Positions 49,196-61,910 of a DNA stretch of 64,000 nucleotides are shown here, piece after piece. Each line of letters starts with the position of its first letter. Positions within the stretch are counted from its first letter, which is position 1. The position numbers and the translations under genes were made by a program. This DNA is from Volvox africanus (lineage: Eukaryota; Chlorophyta; Chlorophyceae; Chlamydomonadales; Volvocaceae): NCBI GenBank assembly GCA_030268105.1, contig BSDZ01000004.1, forward strand, positions 2,033,001 through 2,097,000, written 5' to 3'. Under the pieces are notes generated by a model, which was not told where the DNA came from, ran no database searches, and was given only the letters and a program-made list of their open reading frames with translations.

Positions 49196-52100
49196 GATGT
49201 TGCTGAAACTGGCGGTTTGCGGGATAGAAATCCCTCGGACATCCTCGGCAAAGCGCAGGACTCTCTTTACACCTCGAAGACGGGCCTTCGGCGTCTTTTG
49301 GGAGGGGGCTCCAGCAAGGAAATAGGTGGGACATCACCTTGAACTTGAACTTAGCACATCCTCACGTTGCATGGATTGCCCTTTAGTCGACAAGTTGTAG
49401 CACTTGCGATGGCAAAACCCTGGAACGTGATAGCTTAGGTCCTTTCCACGCAATGATTAACCTCTCAAATAACCAATTATCGGTTTTAATGCAGCCGTTT
49501 CGTTGACAGTTCCAGAAGAGCCCGAGACGCTGGAGATTTCCGAACCCACACGACAGTTCTCGTGCACCGAAGGCATGGCCGGTCGCGTGGGCAAGGCCCG
49601 ACGCTCGAGCATGACGACGTACACCGTTAACCTCGGGGGAGGTGTGGGGAGCCAGGTACGTCATATCATTCATTTACACAATCCTAAGCCACCTAATCAG
49701 CCATCTATGCCCATCACCAGCTAATACGTACTCGCAGGTGGAACGGGAGGTTCGGCGGCTCGCTGGCCTGACCACCGCCTTCGCGCGGCCCAGCGGCCCA
49801 ATGGACACTTCCAACATTGCCCACGCCACTTACTTTGATGCGATTGAGGAGATGGGCGGCCCCGGCGCCGGCACCAACGTGGGGAATGAGGGCGACATGG
49901 ACGGCTACGGCCAGCAGCAGCCAGCACCGCAAGCCCCGTTTGGCGGGAGCGCCCGCACCAGCACCGCGGTTGGCGGTGGCCGCGGGCCCGTGAAGTCTGC
50001 CTTCGGTTCTGCCAGTGGCACCGGCTCCGGTGACTCGTGCCATGTCAGCGGCTGTGGCGATTCTGCTGGTTTTCGGCAATCCATTGAACTTGCCGACGTC
50101 ACCAGCATGCCGCCAACCACCGGCATGGCTTTCGCATCCTCAGACAACCGGGGAGCCTTGCACACATCAGCAGGCCGTCCAGTCCAGGCGCTGACTCTAC
50201 CACACGCCTTCCTAGGCCCCGCAGCCGCCACTGCCGGCCCCGCAGCAGCAGCCAGCGGCAGTGGGGGCGCCGGCAGCAATGCTGGGTCGCTTTCTGTCTC
50301 CCCTGTCGCGTCCGCGTCAGGTTCGCAACTGTTGGGCCACCTTGGGCTTATGCGCGACCGCAAAACTCCCCGCCATAATACTTTCGATGGCGTCTCGTCG
50401 CCTTCCTCTCTGGGTGGTTCCATCAGCACTGGGGCATCGGGCGCCGGTGGTGGCGTCACCACGGGGGCATCAACGGTGTCAGTGCTGGGCGGTGGTGGCC
50501 CGTTGCCTGCTTCGGTCCTGAAGTTGCCCGTTCTACCCGCAACACCGGGGAAAGGGTACTCGAGCTCACAGATTGGTAGGTCGACGGGTGGGAGGAGAAG
50601 TGGGCGGAGAAGGAGGGGAAGAAGGATCCGGTGGCTCATGGTGGTGGCCACCGCAGTCGGCGGTAATGGCAGTACTGGTAAAAGTGGCACTTCCAGCCAG
50701 GCGTGCTGCGATGACCTCTCCCGTTGTCCTCGTCCTTGCTTTTGCTCTCTTACTTCTCATCACGATAGCCGTCACTTGGTAATCGATTTGTTAAGGCCAG
50801 TATAGGGGAAGACAGGCAAAGTTTAAGTACCCGCCAGCAACGTTTGGGTGTGGTGTTCGGTTCCTGCAGGTCCCACCCAGTCATTGCTCACAACCACTGG
50901 CTGCGGCGCTGCCGCGCCCAGCGACTCCCGCCCTGGAAGCTCCAGACTCGCACTAGGCCGGGGCAACACCACCAACATCCTCGTAGTGCCTGACAGACGG
51001 ATGTCTGTAGAGAACATCGACCTCGGTGCGGGAATCGTTACCGGCGGTGGCAGTGCAATGGCACGTGCCGCCGCAGAGGGTGCGGTGGCCGAAGGTGGGC
51101 GGTGGTTCCAGCAAGACACGGAAGATATTGAGGCGTTGTTGGCGGGCAACGAAGAGCTTCTGGAGCGGCTGATATCGGCAGGGTACACGAGTGGCAGTGG
51201 CACTGGAACCGGCACTGGAACCGGCACCGGCACCGGCACCGGCACTGGCAACGCAATCGGAAAGTGAGTGCATGAGCTTCTGGAGCCGCCGCGGGCTATG
51301 GCGAGAAGTGGGACTAGGGCGCCGCTGCTGTTGTTATTGGTGCTGCTACTGGCTATTAGACAGAAGATTAATTTCCTCTGTCATTTTTGTCTATAAAAGG
51401 ATGCTTATCGTTACATGACCTCTGCCCCAAATCGCCGGATGCCCTCATCCGCCTCCATGCATGAAATGCATCAGGGAATGATGTAGCCTGATTTCCACAT
51501 CCTCTGCTCGTTCCGTGTTCGGGTCTTCCTGATGATCCGGTATATCCCTCTGGTTGTCTAATTCCCTTTCCATTCGCAATCGGCCTTCTTCCGCCCCCTC
51601 CTCGTTCCGTCCTTGCGGCGCCAGCCGGCCGAGTCAGAGCACCGGGGACGGCAGCAGTGCGACCGGGGAACCCGGACTGCTACTGCCCCGACTGGCGGAC
51701 GCCACCTCTGACAGGGCCACAGCGCAACTTCAGGAGCTCTGGCGAGTGCAGGTGGGGTCTCCTCGTGGGGCTTTCGCTAAACAACCGACCGATGCACAGG
51801 AATCCACGGTCTGTGGGATGTGAATGGGTGGTCTGAGTGAAGAGGGGGGGGGGAAACCGGGGCAGATACATGACGGACGCCTGGCAAGGTCGCGCCGGAG
51901 CCCGGAGGGAGAGATTCGGCCTACGATGATCCCACGCATCATCTTAGTTTGGCCGTAGTTCGTTCGGCTTCCCAGTGCCTCAATCCCACCTCCCGTGTGT
52001 ACCCGCCGGTCCCCTGGTTGCACACTCCCTGTATTTACGTCCCTGTTGCAGGCTCTCTGCTGGCATCCCTGCCGCAATCTATTATGGCCTCTTGTTTCCG

Positions 52101-52796
52101 GTATTTTCATCACGCGCATTTCCCCGGCGTCCTGGCTTGCTTCCTCTCTTTTCTTCCCTCACACCTCCAACCGCGGGTGTTCTCTCCCTCCGGTCGCAGG
52201 CCAACGTGGAGGATCAGCTCAATCGGGATCGCCAGGCTATGGCGACGGGGCGGACGCGGAGGGCCAGTGTGCTGGAGGACGTGGCAGGGCAGCACCAGCC
52301 GCGGTGGCAGGTCTCTTACAACGTCGAGGCCCCGGTGGGTGTGCCCGCTTAGGGGCTAAGCTGGAAGCACTCAGTGATAGATGGTCGACGGAATGGTGCT
52401 GTACACTGTGACTTCAGTCTTCCCTGCAGGTGCTGGTGGTGGTTAGGAATACAAGGTGTTTGGGTGCTTGCGGTCTGCGCAGTTCACGCCATCCACTCCT
52501 ACATCTCTACCCTCCCTCGCCTTCCGTCCCGTTTTTCTTGGCGTACGACCTCAAGGCCCTTGCGTTTGTTATATATTCTTCGTTGATTCGTTAGGGGTCG
52601 TTTCATTATCGCGCCCTCGCAGGCGAGCCATGCCAAGCTGAGCGCGGTGGACGCCAGCCGCCGAAGCGAGTTGGATCGGGCCCATCTGACCAAGCTGGCG
52701 AAGGAGCAGAAGACGGCACCGCCGGCCATACCCCCTGCAGCCGTGTCGCCCGTGGTGGCACGCGCGCGCCGCCTGTCTACGGTAATGGTCGCATAA
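49196..52796 (+). CDS. Unrecognised Gly/Ser/Ala-rich protein, 5' end incomplete
   Basis: Seven exons join in phase into at least 647 residues: 49196-49325, 49510-49655, 49738-50575, 50870-51263, 51625-51751, 52200-52334, 52623-52796. The first exon reads DVAETGGLRDRNPSDILGKA and on; the second contains VPEEPETLEISEPTRQFS; the third starts VEREVRRLAGLTTAF. A long Gly/Ser/Ala-rich middle includes a Gly-Thr dipeptide run (51185-51255) after DTEDIEALLAGNEELLERL. The end is charged and possibly helical (ASHAKLSAVDASRRSELDRAHLTKLAKEQK in two parts). I do not recognise a family. An alternative end splices at 52781 (ACG/GTAATG) to an exon at 53792-53851 (GGVGEMALAAISTAAECR). The first exon and ATG lie further left. 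Confidence 0.62.
51184..51252 (+). repeat. In-frame Gly-Thr/Gly-Ser dipeptide repeat (coding)
   Basis: GGCACTGGAACC-type 6- and 12-base units encode an alternating Gly-Thr run near the end of the fourth supported exon of the unknown gene. It stays in frame and stops just before the GTGAGT donor. Confidence 0.75.
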
Positions 52797-54875
52797 GGGC
52801 TCCGAGACCGTCACCTAGTGGCTTCATGCTGTGATTACTAGGTATGCCTGACGCGGAGGTGGGTCACACCTACGCCCGTATCCTGGTCTTGGTGCGCATC
52901 TTTTCGCAGTACCCCTGTGCTGGCGCAGTTTATCCCTGAGGTGGGTTCGCAGGACTGGGTGCCTTGCTCCCCATGAGCCCATCGAATGAGCTGATGCCGC
53001 GGGCTGCCGGACGTTGGCTTGAGTGGCTGGTTTGTACGAGTGTGTGCATATAACGGGAAGCAAAGGAGCTCATACAACGGTTGAGCTGTGCGGGGCTGGG
53101 GGCGGCAGCTTGTGTATGTGCCTCTAGGTGTATGTGTATGTCTGGGCGCCTGTGTTCCTCCCTACAATTGGGGGAGGTGGCTTTGGCTGCGGGGAGTGCG
53201 CGTGACATGAAGATTCCTGGGGACCTAGCTATGTGTGTATGTATCCTGTAGCGCAGCGGCCCAGGGGGCTGGCGCGTGCAGTCTGAGGGTGACAGAGCCT
53301 GAGGCTGGTTAAGACCAAGATAGGTTTCGTAGTTTGATGACGCGGTGACGCGGCCAAGGGCGGAAAGGTCGAGTGGGCGTTGTGCATTGGGGTTGATGTT
53401 GACGATCGTTGAGTGGTCTGGGGATTGGGCCTTAGCCGGATGCAGACACCTTTCCATTGATGCCAGGTTGCGCAAAACAAGGTGCCTTATGCGCGTTGCG
53501 CCTATCCATGCGTTGATGTATGTGTATGTGTATGTGTATGTGATGGGCGGGTAGGTAGGTAGGTGGGTGTGTATGTGTGTATGGGAGTTTGTCTGCGGTA
53601 TGGATTGGCGATGGGTGGCCCACGTGCGGGTCGCTGCTGCCATTGGCGAGTCCTTGCTGTCACTGAGTAGATTTGTATGCTATGTGTGTGCATGATTGGA
53701 TGGTTGCGACTGCTCACATTCAGTATAGATATATGAACGCTCCCTATGGAGCGGTATGTGAATACGATAGCTAGCCTCTGCACCCTTATAGGTGGGTGGT
53801 GTGGGCGAGATGGCACTTGCCGCCATCAGCACCGCTGCCGAGTGTCGTTAGTGTCGTCAGTACCCTTTTGTCGGCCATGCACTACCCTCATGTGACTTGT
53901 TGTGCCACGGATGTGTTTGAAGGAGTTCTGCCACCGCACGAGAGTCCTCCTTTCCCCCTCGGGGCCGACCAGTCTCGGCCGCCGCTGTGCCCAAGGTCTG
54001 ACTGGATGAGGGTAGCGCGCGGTGCATGCGGTCATTCTCGCCTCTCATCGAGCCCGGCCATCCGGTTGGATAGGTTGCCACGCCGTCCTTTTAAGGGACT
54101 TGAAAATTCTCTTGTGAAACGTGGCCATAAACTAAGGGGCGCTGAGAAAAAAACGCTTTATGCCGTTTTGCTGCCTGCTCGTTTCTTGGCTGCTCGCCGT
54201 GTCTTGTGTATTTCCAGGCTGCTTGCGTTCGCGGCGCGCCACGCCTCACGCCTGCAGCCGCTGCTACAGGTCTCATGCGCTAAGTGAGGCATACGAAAAC
54301 TGTGAACGTTCGATAGAAACGAACACTTAAAAGGTGAAAACGCGGTAGTGGTGATGCAAAGTGTTTTCTCATTCGTGTGGTTTGGGTTTGAAAGAGCGGT
54401 ATCGGCCTCAGAATCGAATAGGCGACATGAGGCCGATGCGGGTTTTTGAATATTCGACATATTCGACGGCGGCAGCTGCTCCGGGTTGTTCTGGGTTTGG
54501 CTTTGTGAAATGTTCAAGGTTGCCCAAAATTGGCATGCCGTACTGTGTTGTACTGTACGATTTGGTATGCCACAGATATACCACATGGCGCGGTCCAATA
54601 TGATTGACCATATTCTTTGGCGTACGTAGGCATGTGCCAGGTGTTCTGTGTTGCTCCGTGTGCTGCATCTGACTTATCATCCCCCGTCGGGTCTCCCCAT
54701 CTTTAGTATGTATCACTCTGCCCGACTGATGCAATAGTCGTTTGTCGAATGATGATGTCATTGCGCGAATTTCGCACTTACCACAAAATTCAATGCTGTC
54801 GACTGACTTCGCCCCTATGATAATACGAGGTGATATCTTTCACTATAACACACTGGCACAGCACAGCACTCCCTC
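52797..54875. other. Stretch after the unknown gene, no secure gene
   Basis: A possible alternative last exon of the upstream gene lies at 53792-53851, after a good pyrimidine-rich acceptor. A (TGTATG)n microsatellite lies at about 53518-53545. Other ORFs carry no motif. No TGTAA signal was found between 52796 and 54875, so the upstream gene may run further right than modelled. Confidence 0.4.
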
Positions 54876-56092
54876 ATGCGGCCTGCATCATTGCCTTATA
54901 GAATTTACTACTTGGTTGCTTTCTTTGTCGGCTTGCTTGTGTGCGCGGAAGGCGCCCAGGAACATGGTACCGCGTGTACACGATGTGTGAGAGGTGCCGC
55001 AATAAATTTCGGAAACCCTGAATCTACTATCACAGAGGTTGATAGAGAGGAAGAAAGGGGGCAATATTCTGTCTATTCTCGAGTATACACGGTGTGTTTA
55101 TATATTTGTGTAGGGGGTCGTATCCTGAGCAGGCACATGTGCCTGCTTCATCCCCATTTGACCAACCTCGATCTGTAGTGGCTCGAGGCTGTTGGATGCG
55201 ACAGCCCCTATCACTGCAATTCCGTGTCGTGCTCCTGTCCCGCCCCCCGGGCTCCAGGGAGGTGGAATTGCGAAGCCAGGTATGGACGCTGCTAAGCGAG
55301 TAAACCCGTTAGGGGCTTACAACCACTCGCGTAGCAGCGTCCATATCTGCCTCGTTCCGCCCATCCACCCCCAAGCCAGCAAACCCAACCTTCTCTGGTT
55401 TGGGACCTCGGGCTGTCTTGCCCGGTGTCCTGAAGGGGCCCCGGCATCGCGGGTCCTACTTGATTGGCCAGCATTGGGGGAGGTAGAAGGAGAGGGGACT
55501 GTGACCGGGATTGAGACGGAGTGCAGGCTTTCGAGTTAAGTCTTTCTACCGAGGATGTACGGCAGGCCTTCTGGCGAATGGTACAGCCCCCTCCTTGGTG
55601 GCTGATATGTACGTGTATTGTTCGCCTCCTGCTAGCGGCCCGGCTGCGGCGGCTGGATGACGCCGTGCTTGTCCGGCATTGGCCGGCGGCCATCAGGAGA
55701 TGCGATACGGGGCGAGAGGGCGGCCGAGAGCCTAAGCGTCCGGCGAAATCCACTGCAAAATTGATGTGGCGCTGGCTGCGACCCTGCGCCCTGCCACGAG
55801 AAGTTCTGATGTTTGTGTTGTCCCCCCTTGGCAAAACTTTGTTATTGCCGCTTCATCTCTCGTCCTCGCACTGGCTCCCGGTCGCACCATGAACCAGCAA
55901 GGCCCAACTTGGCTCGAAATGACTGAAAGAGGTTTTATGAAGACAAGGGCGATCGAGCGCTTGGCGATAATGGTGGTGGCGATGGTGTTGCTGTTAGTGG
56001 TGGTAATCGGATGCCGCATGTTTGTGTGCAGGAATGCTGTATCAATTATGTGTGAGGTGAGGGGGAGACGATGTCATATGTCAAAGCAATAA
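54876..56092 (+). CDS. Possible secreted or membrane protein gene, model incomplete
   Basis: An ATG at 54876 opens a convincing signal peptide (MRPASLPYRIYYLVAFFVGL, then LVCAEGA). Further right, a segment reading FRVVLLSRPPGSREVELRSQ ends at a GTATGG donor (55280). It can join in phase to an acceptor GAGTGCAG and a frame AFELSLSTEDVRQAFWRMV (from about 55520). A third frame (to 56092) contains a strongly hydrophobic helix, RLAIMVVAMVLLLVVVIGC, near its end. A TGTAA lies about 160 bases later. The pieces suggest one plus-strand gene, but I could not fix all splice sites, and the last two frames differ. It might also be the 3' part of the gene at 49196. Family not recognised. Confidence 0.33.
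55281..55345. repeat. 20-base-pair hairpin at a candidate 5' splice site
   Basis: The arm at 55281-55300 (TATGGACGCTGCTAAGCGAG) pairs with 55326-55345 with a single mismatch, around a 25-base loop. The left arm starts directly after the G of a candidate GTATGG intron donor. Confidence 0.85.
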
Positions 56093-56250
56093 AAGAGCTG
56101 GCGCGCTGGGCCCGTTGCCCCTCTCCTCACTTTCTCCCTCACCCTCACTTTTTGAGGAGTTGGTAGATTTGCAAAACGCATGTGTTTTTGTGTCTGCTGC
56201 GCACATGCTTCTCCTCTATGCATCTGCCTACCGTATGCCTGTCGCTCATG

Positions 56251-56255
56251 TGTAA
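56251..56255 (+). terminator. Putative plus-strand poly(A) signal TGTAA
   Basis: TGTAA lies about 160 bases after the stop at 56092 of the possible membrane-protein gene, a typical volvocine spacing. It has value only if that gene is real. Confidence 0.35.
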
Positions 56256-58395
56256 TGCTCAAAAGCCGTCCTTGTGGAAGTAGGTGGTGAAGGTTTTGTG
56301 TCCTCCCGGATGTATGGCATTATGAAGAGGAGTTGGTGATGGAATGTCGGGGCCTCTTGCCGCGTGGGCACTTCACATGATTGCGCGGGCGGCCTAGGTA
56401 CAGGAGCACCGGATCTGGGTCCACTGGGTACACCCCTGGCTGTGGTACACTGCCGCCTGAGGAAAGGGACCTGGGAACGGCGCATCTCGGAGTTTTGTAC
56501 CTGTCCATGTATTGTGTGAGTTTGCGGTGATGGCATGATCGAAACGAAAAGCATTAATTCATTGGTTGTGCTCCCTGACTCGGAGAACTATCCGGCGGCT
56601 AGTTACCTGGCTTCACTGATACCTGGCATGGGATACAACTGCTGGTGGTCAGGGCGGTCAATATACGCAGTACAAGGTTCCTGTTGCCATCATGAGCCTG
56701 CGCCCTCGTTTCTTCTCCGACGCCGATGTTGACTGCCGTATCTGCTGCTTATTGACGCCCGGTTGGGACACCCCTGGATCGGAGTGCTTGCCGTCTATCG
56801 ATAGGGCTCGTCCGGTATGGGATATGGGGTAACGGGTTAAGGCCTCGAACAAAGAAAACGACCACCCCGTTATACATTCGTTTGGTCGAATGTATCATCG
56901 TTGGGCCCTAGGGTTGCGGCGGTAGCTCCAAAGTGCACTGCGGAGGGCGGCGCCCAGAAGGTAGGAATTTATGTGTGTATGTGTGTGTAGGATAGGGGGG
57001 TACATCACCCGTAGCCACTAACCTGGCAGTCCCTACCTTCCCCGGTGTTTCGGGGCACCCTAATCCAGTCTCCCATGCCGACTTCTCCGAAATCAGTGGT
57101 TTTCCCAGGTTCAGCACCCACCACCAGCATCCAGCGGAATCTGCCGACTCAACTAAGGCGTCAACTCCGCTACTGGTCAGCTCGCAGGTAACTTTAATTG
57201 GGGTCGTCACCGTCCATCGACATGGGGGCACCCTGCCCTTAACTTTAGGGTCTTTGGCCCGCTCTTGGTCAGGGTAGAACCTGGAATTCCAGGGGCATAT
57301 TAGTCGTGCCATAACAGTCGTGCCTGAACACTAATTGTGTGTGTATGTGTGTGTGGACGTGAGAGAGTGAGACAGTAATGGAGGTGCCCCCTGCTTTCAT
57401 CATATACCACCGTTGCGGGGGACGGACTGATTACTCCAGCACCCGCTTCATTTGACCCTCCACTGGATGCTGCGACCTTTTTTTGAAGAAATGACCATCA
57501 GGTTGTGGGACGTATCACGGGAGGCGGACTGAAACCACACAATTGTAATCCGGCGGGGGGAATGTGTGTTGGGGGGAGTCACAGACGGGCGGGACGGAGG
57601 AGGGGGGGGAGACGTACCACAATTCGTAGAAACTTGCGCTCCGCGGATTGTCCACCTACTTGATTACATGATAAGTTTTGATCTGGACTTGAAAAGCTTC
57701 CAATGAAAACACGTTACACAACGCATTCATGTAAACAAGTGGTATGATATATATGCACATATAATAATTTATCGGAGCTTGGCTTTTTGACAGCGATGTG
57801 CCACAATGAGTTCACCGACGTAAGGTGACGTATGGCGCCGTGGCGGGAATGATGGGGCCGGTTTCTTCATGCCTAATGGTAATGATGGGGCCGGAGCATC
57901 TTCGCAGCCTATCGACCTGGCTCCGTCTGATGCGGCCACTAGTCCCGGTCTGTGGTGGTGATCGCAGCGGTGGTGGCGGCTGAGGGGTGTCCCAAGTTGC
58001 GGTGATGGCGCGTTTATGGGGACGTGATGTAGCTTGGTCGACTGAAGGCACCGGTGCTGCACCGTGGTTGGGCCCGGCGGTAACACGCCCACCACGATTT
58101 CCCCCCCTCGGCGTGCCGGCGCTCTGAGCTCATTTTACCACAGCCATCGCTTCACATATTATTTTGGATCTGAATTACGGATCTTAAATACTGCTACCAA
58201 AAATGCTGCCTAAATATATCAATTGTTAACGTTTTTGTAACGGCACCTGCAGCAGTCTTGAAGCAGTTTTCGCTCGCCGGACTCTTGACGTTGCTTCCTT
58301 AACATCTCTACCGCCCTGAAAGTGCCGCCTGTTCATGTCCCTTCACACTTCCCACAACGACATAATAACTGTCAAATACCGTTGTGGAAGATGAA
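56256..58395. other. Gene-poor stretch left of DDB1
   Basis: Open frames at 56908-57312 and 57769-58095 (both minus) show no recognisable domain. The stretch separates the possible plus-strand gene from the DDB1 3' end. Confidence 0.4.
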
Positions 58396-58400
58396 TTACA
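58396..58400 (-). terminator. Putative poly(A) signal TGTAA (minus) of DDB1
   Basis: TTACA on the plus strand lies about 520 bases past the DDB1 stop. If it is used, the hexanucleotide array at 58675-58800 is inside the DDB1 3' UTR. Confidence 0.4.
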
Positions 58401-58674
58401 TGCGAAGACGTGTGACCGCCCTATCCCTGCTGAACGTGGGCACGAGGACTTATAAAAAGGTAACAGCGCTGCTGGCGTGCGACTGCAGCAGCAGCTGTTC
58501 CAGTCGCCACTATTAAATCTCCCATCATGACCAGCCTTCCGCATCCCAAACATATGTGTGACCACCTCGACAGTTTCCTCTTTATCGGGTCTCCACCCCA
58601 TTGGCATCCCTCCTCCAGAAGGACCGCTCTGGACTTCCTCCGACAGCGTCCCACTCTCCGAAATCACTAAGCGT

Positions 58675-58800
58675 CCCCTGCCCCTGCCCCTGCCCCTGCC
58701 CCTGCCCCTGCCCCTGCCCCTGCCCCTGCCCCTGCCCCTGCCCCTGCCCCTGCCCCTGCCCCTGCCCCTGCCCCTGCCCCTGCCCCTGCCCCTGCCCCTG
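58675..58800. repeat. (CCCCTG)21 hexanucleotide array in the DDB1 3' flank or 3' UTR
   Basis: Twenty-one perfect CCCCTG units run without interruption. On the DDB1 coding strand they read CAGGGG, a G-run every 6 bases. The array starts about 115 bases after the DDB1 stop codon. It produces false ORFs of Pro-Leu, Pro-Cys and Gly-Gln dipeptides in several frames. Confidence 0.97.
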
Positions 58801-58915
58801 CCCAAGTCCCCGCTTTTTCAAGCTCGGCAACACCAAAGCGTCACGCGTAACTGATTCAGCCCCCTCATCCCCGACACATACTGCCCCTCCCCTGCCCCTT
58901 CGCTATGATTGTCCC

Positions 58916-61842
58916 TCAATGCAGCGCCCTGGCCAAGTCCTCCACTCTGCGTGTGAGCTCCTCGACCGAGTGCTCGGATCCCCCCATCAGGGAGGCTACT
59001 CGGGCGGCATCCTGAGGGGGCATTGTGTGTTCGGAGTTGGGGGGGGGGGGGGAAGGAACAGGGGGAGAGGTTATATTGAGTGATATCAATAAAACAAATG
59101 ACCGACCCCCCTTCAGATGGTACGAATAGGATCGACTAAGAGAAGATAGTTACGGGATCTGGTGTTGGTGCTGCTGCGGCACCCAAGCACACGACGACCC
59201 TAGCGTGCCGATGGTCGGTTGGTTAGCAAGTCAATGGTGTATGCCGTAACCAGTACGACGTACCTCAGGCCCAAGGTCAAGGAAGGTCTCAATGAGGTCA
59301 CCGTCCACAAAGCCCCGTGGGTCGGCTGTACGGCGCTGGTTTGAGAATGCGCACCAGGCCTCGTGGCTCAGACCGCCCACACCTCGCACAACCGTCCGCA
59401 GCGCCGACTGCCAGGAGCCAAGTAGGGGGGGGGTTGAGGGGGGGTGAAAGGGGGGGGTGAGGGTTACATGAGCAACGGAGCCTGGCACAGGGGAGGTTGA
59501 GAGGGAAGAGCAGAAGCGGGAGCAAGCGAGGAGGAGAGGTGAGTCAAATCCTAAGACCAACTGACTTGAACATCGCACACACACACACACACACACACAT
59601 ACACACATACACACACAAAGTCATGGGCAGTATCGACCCGTCCTCATAATCCGCCATGTCCCATGCACAGTGAAGCCACAGCGGACCTGCATCTTGCTCA
59701 ACATGTCGTACAGCGCTGGCGGTAATCTTGCAACGACGCCCAGGCGGCCATCCGTACCCCCAAATATCAGCGGCACTGGGAGGGACGCAAACTCGCTATC
59801 GGGCGGTCTCATCACCAGTGAGCCGTGACGCAACCGGTTGATGAAAGTGCCGGTGTGGAATTCGCCCTCCACCTGACCCGGCAAGGAAAAGGGGTGGCAG
59901 TTAGCGGCTGGGAGTTAGAGCGCCGATTATGGTTATGTACAACTGGATTGGCGGTTGGTAGTTGCCTAGTGATGTGAGGGTGGGATGGACTGAGTGCCCC
60001 TTCCAGTCACAACCTGAGACATCTCAGACAGACAAAAGCAGAGAGGGAGAGAGAAAGCTGATGCAACCCCAAACCGTTGGTTGAGTCCGGTGTCCGTACG
60101 GCTTATAGGGTTAAGAAACACAGACACAGAGAAGACACACCCAGTCGTCCAATGTATGTCGTACACTCTCTGTACATACTTGCAATCTCGCCCTCTCCTC
60201 GTCGGTGGCCGAATCCGCGTTTCGCCGCAAAACCGCCAAATTGAGGTAGTTGTCCGCAGAGATGTAGGTGTCATCATCCAACGCCTGTCGTACATTCACA
60301 AAGTATCCGTACAAGGGCTCCGTAAAATATATACAGTCCGCCCTACACTCCCATGTATCAGCTTGCTGGGTGGAGTGGGGTGAGGGCTGATGGCAGCCGG
60401 CCGCCCACACCTCCCCGCTTACCTCAACCGCAGTGGTCCAGGCGCTGTTGTAGTCCGCCGCGCGATGCTCCAGAGCCCCTTGCTCCACATTGTACGACAA
60501 CAGCGACACCGAGCGCATCAGGTCGCCCACCACCACCAGGTTGCCGCTGTGGACCCCGTGGCAGGAGAGCGAGTACGGGGGTGGCGGGTTAGCGGGTTGG
60601 GAGGGGGTTTGGGGGAGGGGGGGGAAGACGGGAGAAGGGGGGAGACGGGTATCTTGACAAGGCGAATCGTGACTAATTAACCTGTACGACAGCTCTTTAA
60701 CGTAGATGTGGCATGCCACTGATAAACCATTCCTCCCCCCTCATTACGCCTCGCGGCATTACTACGAACGCACCGACTACACACGGCGTAACCCAGAATT
60801 GCAGACGCCGAGGGGGGGGCAGCCCTTGCCAGGAGCGATCAAAGAGAGCCTCACCGAGTGGCGAGGTACAGCGCCAAGATGTTGCCTGAATAGGAACACT
60901 CGGAGGCAAGCTCGACTTGATCGCCCCCTCCGCCGAAGCCCCCACCTACATCGGTCAATGCCGCCGCCCCGGCAGCGGTGCCCCCGCCGCCACTTTCCCG
61001 TATCATCCAGCGGTACACCGTCACCTGCTCCCATACCGCCGTACAGTACGACAATTGGCAGTTACGACAATTGGGAAACGGTTAGTTGGGTGCAGAAATG
61101 GTTAGGTGGGTGCAGAGGTAAGCGAAACATACAAGGTGAGAACGAGAGCGGCCGGCGCATGCCCAACCCCTCCCTCCCTCTCTCTACGTAAAATATCATT
61201 CCAGGACAATAAAAAGACAAACCGTGCGGGTTGTAAAAGTACGACACTGCCGTACATAACATGATAAAGAATGGGATGTCACTCCCTTCAGTGCCATCAC
61301 CATCTCAAGTCGCCCTCATCGCCCCCCGCCCAACACCTCGTACGACTAATGCTCTTTACGTAGTCGGGAGGTACCTTGCTGTTGACAGAGACCAAAATCT
61401 TGTCTCGGACGAAGGGAATTACGTTGTATACGGCGCCCTTGACTTCTTTCTCGGTCACCAGCCGTAACTGTACGACAACATATACGGCACAGAACGCAAT
61501 ATAGGCTAAACAAAACGTATAAACACAACTCCGCGTCAAATAACTCTAGCGATCTCAGCGCCGCTTTCCCAACTCCACATCCCCCATAACCGCCGTGCTA
61601 CCTTTTACCCGCCGTACGTCGTACCGTGCTCTGCTCTGTCGCCGCTCCCGGCAAATGCTCCAAAACCAAGATACGGCCCCGAGTGGGCTCCGGTTCCTCT
61701 GGTACGACAAAGGCTGTACCGACGAGGAAGCAGGCGTTCGTTGGCGAGTTCTAAAGGAAAGATGAAGGGGTGGGGTGGGGGGTTATGTATGTATGCGTGG
61801 AGGGCGTGGGTGGGTGGGTGGGTGTGTTTGAGCGATGAACCG

Positions 61843-61910
<68 letters not shown>

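Noticed and set aside
58308..59083. Several ORFs made of Gly-Gln, Pro-Leu or Pro-Cys dipeptides
   Set aside because: All are frames of the 21-copy CCCCTG array; the DDB1 stop at 58916-58918 places the array outside the coding sequence.
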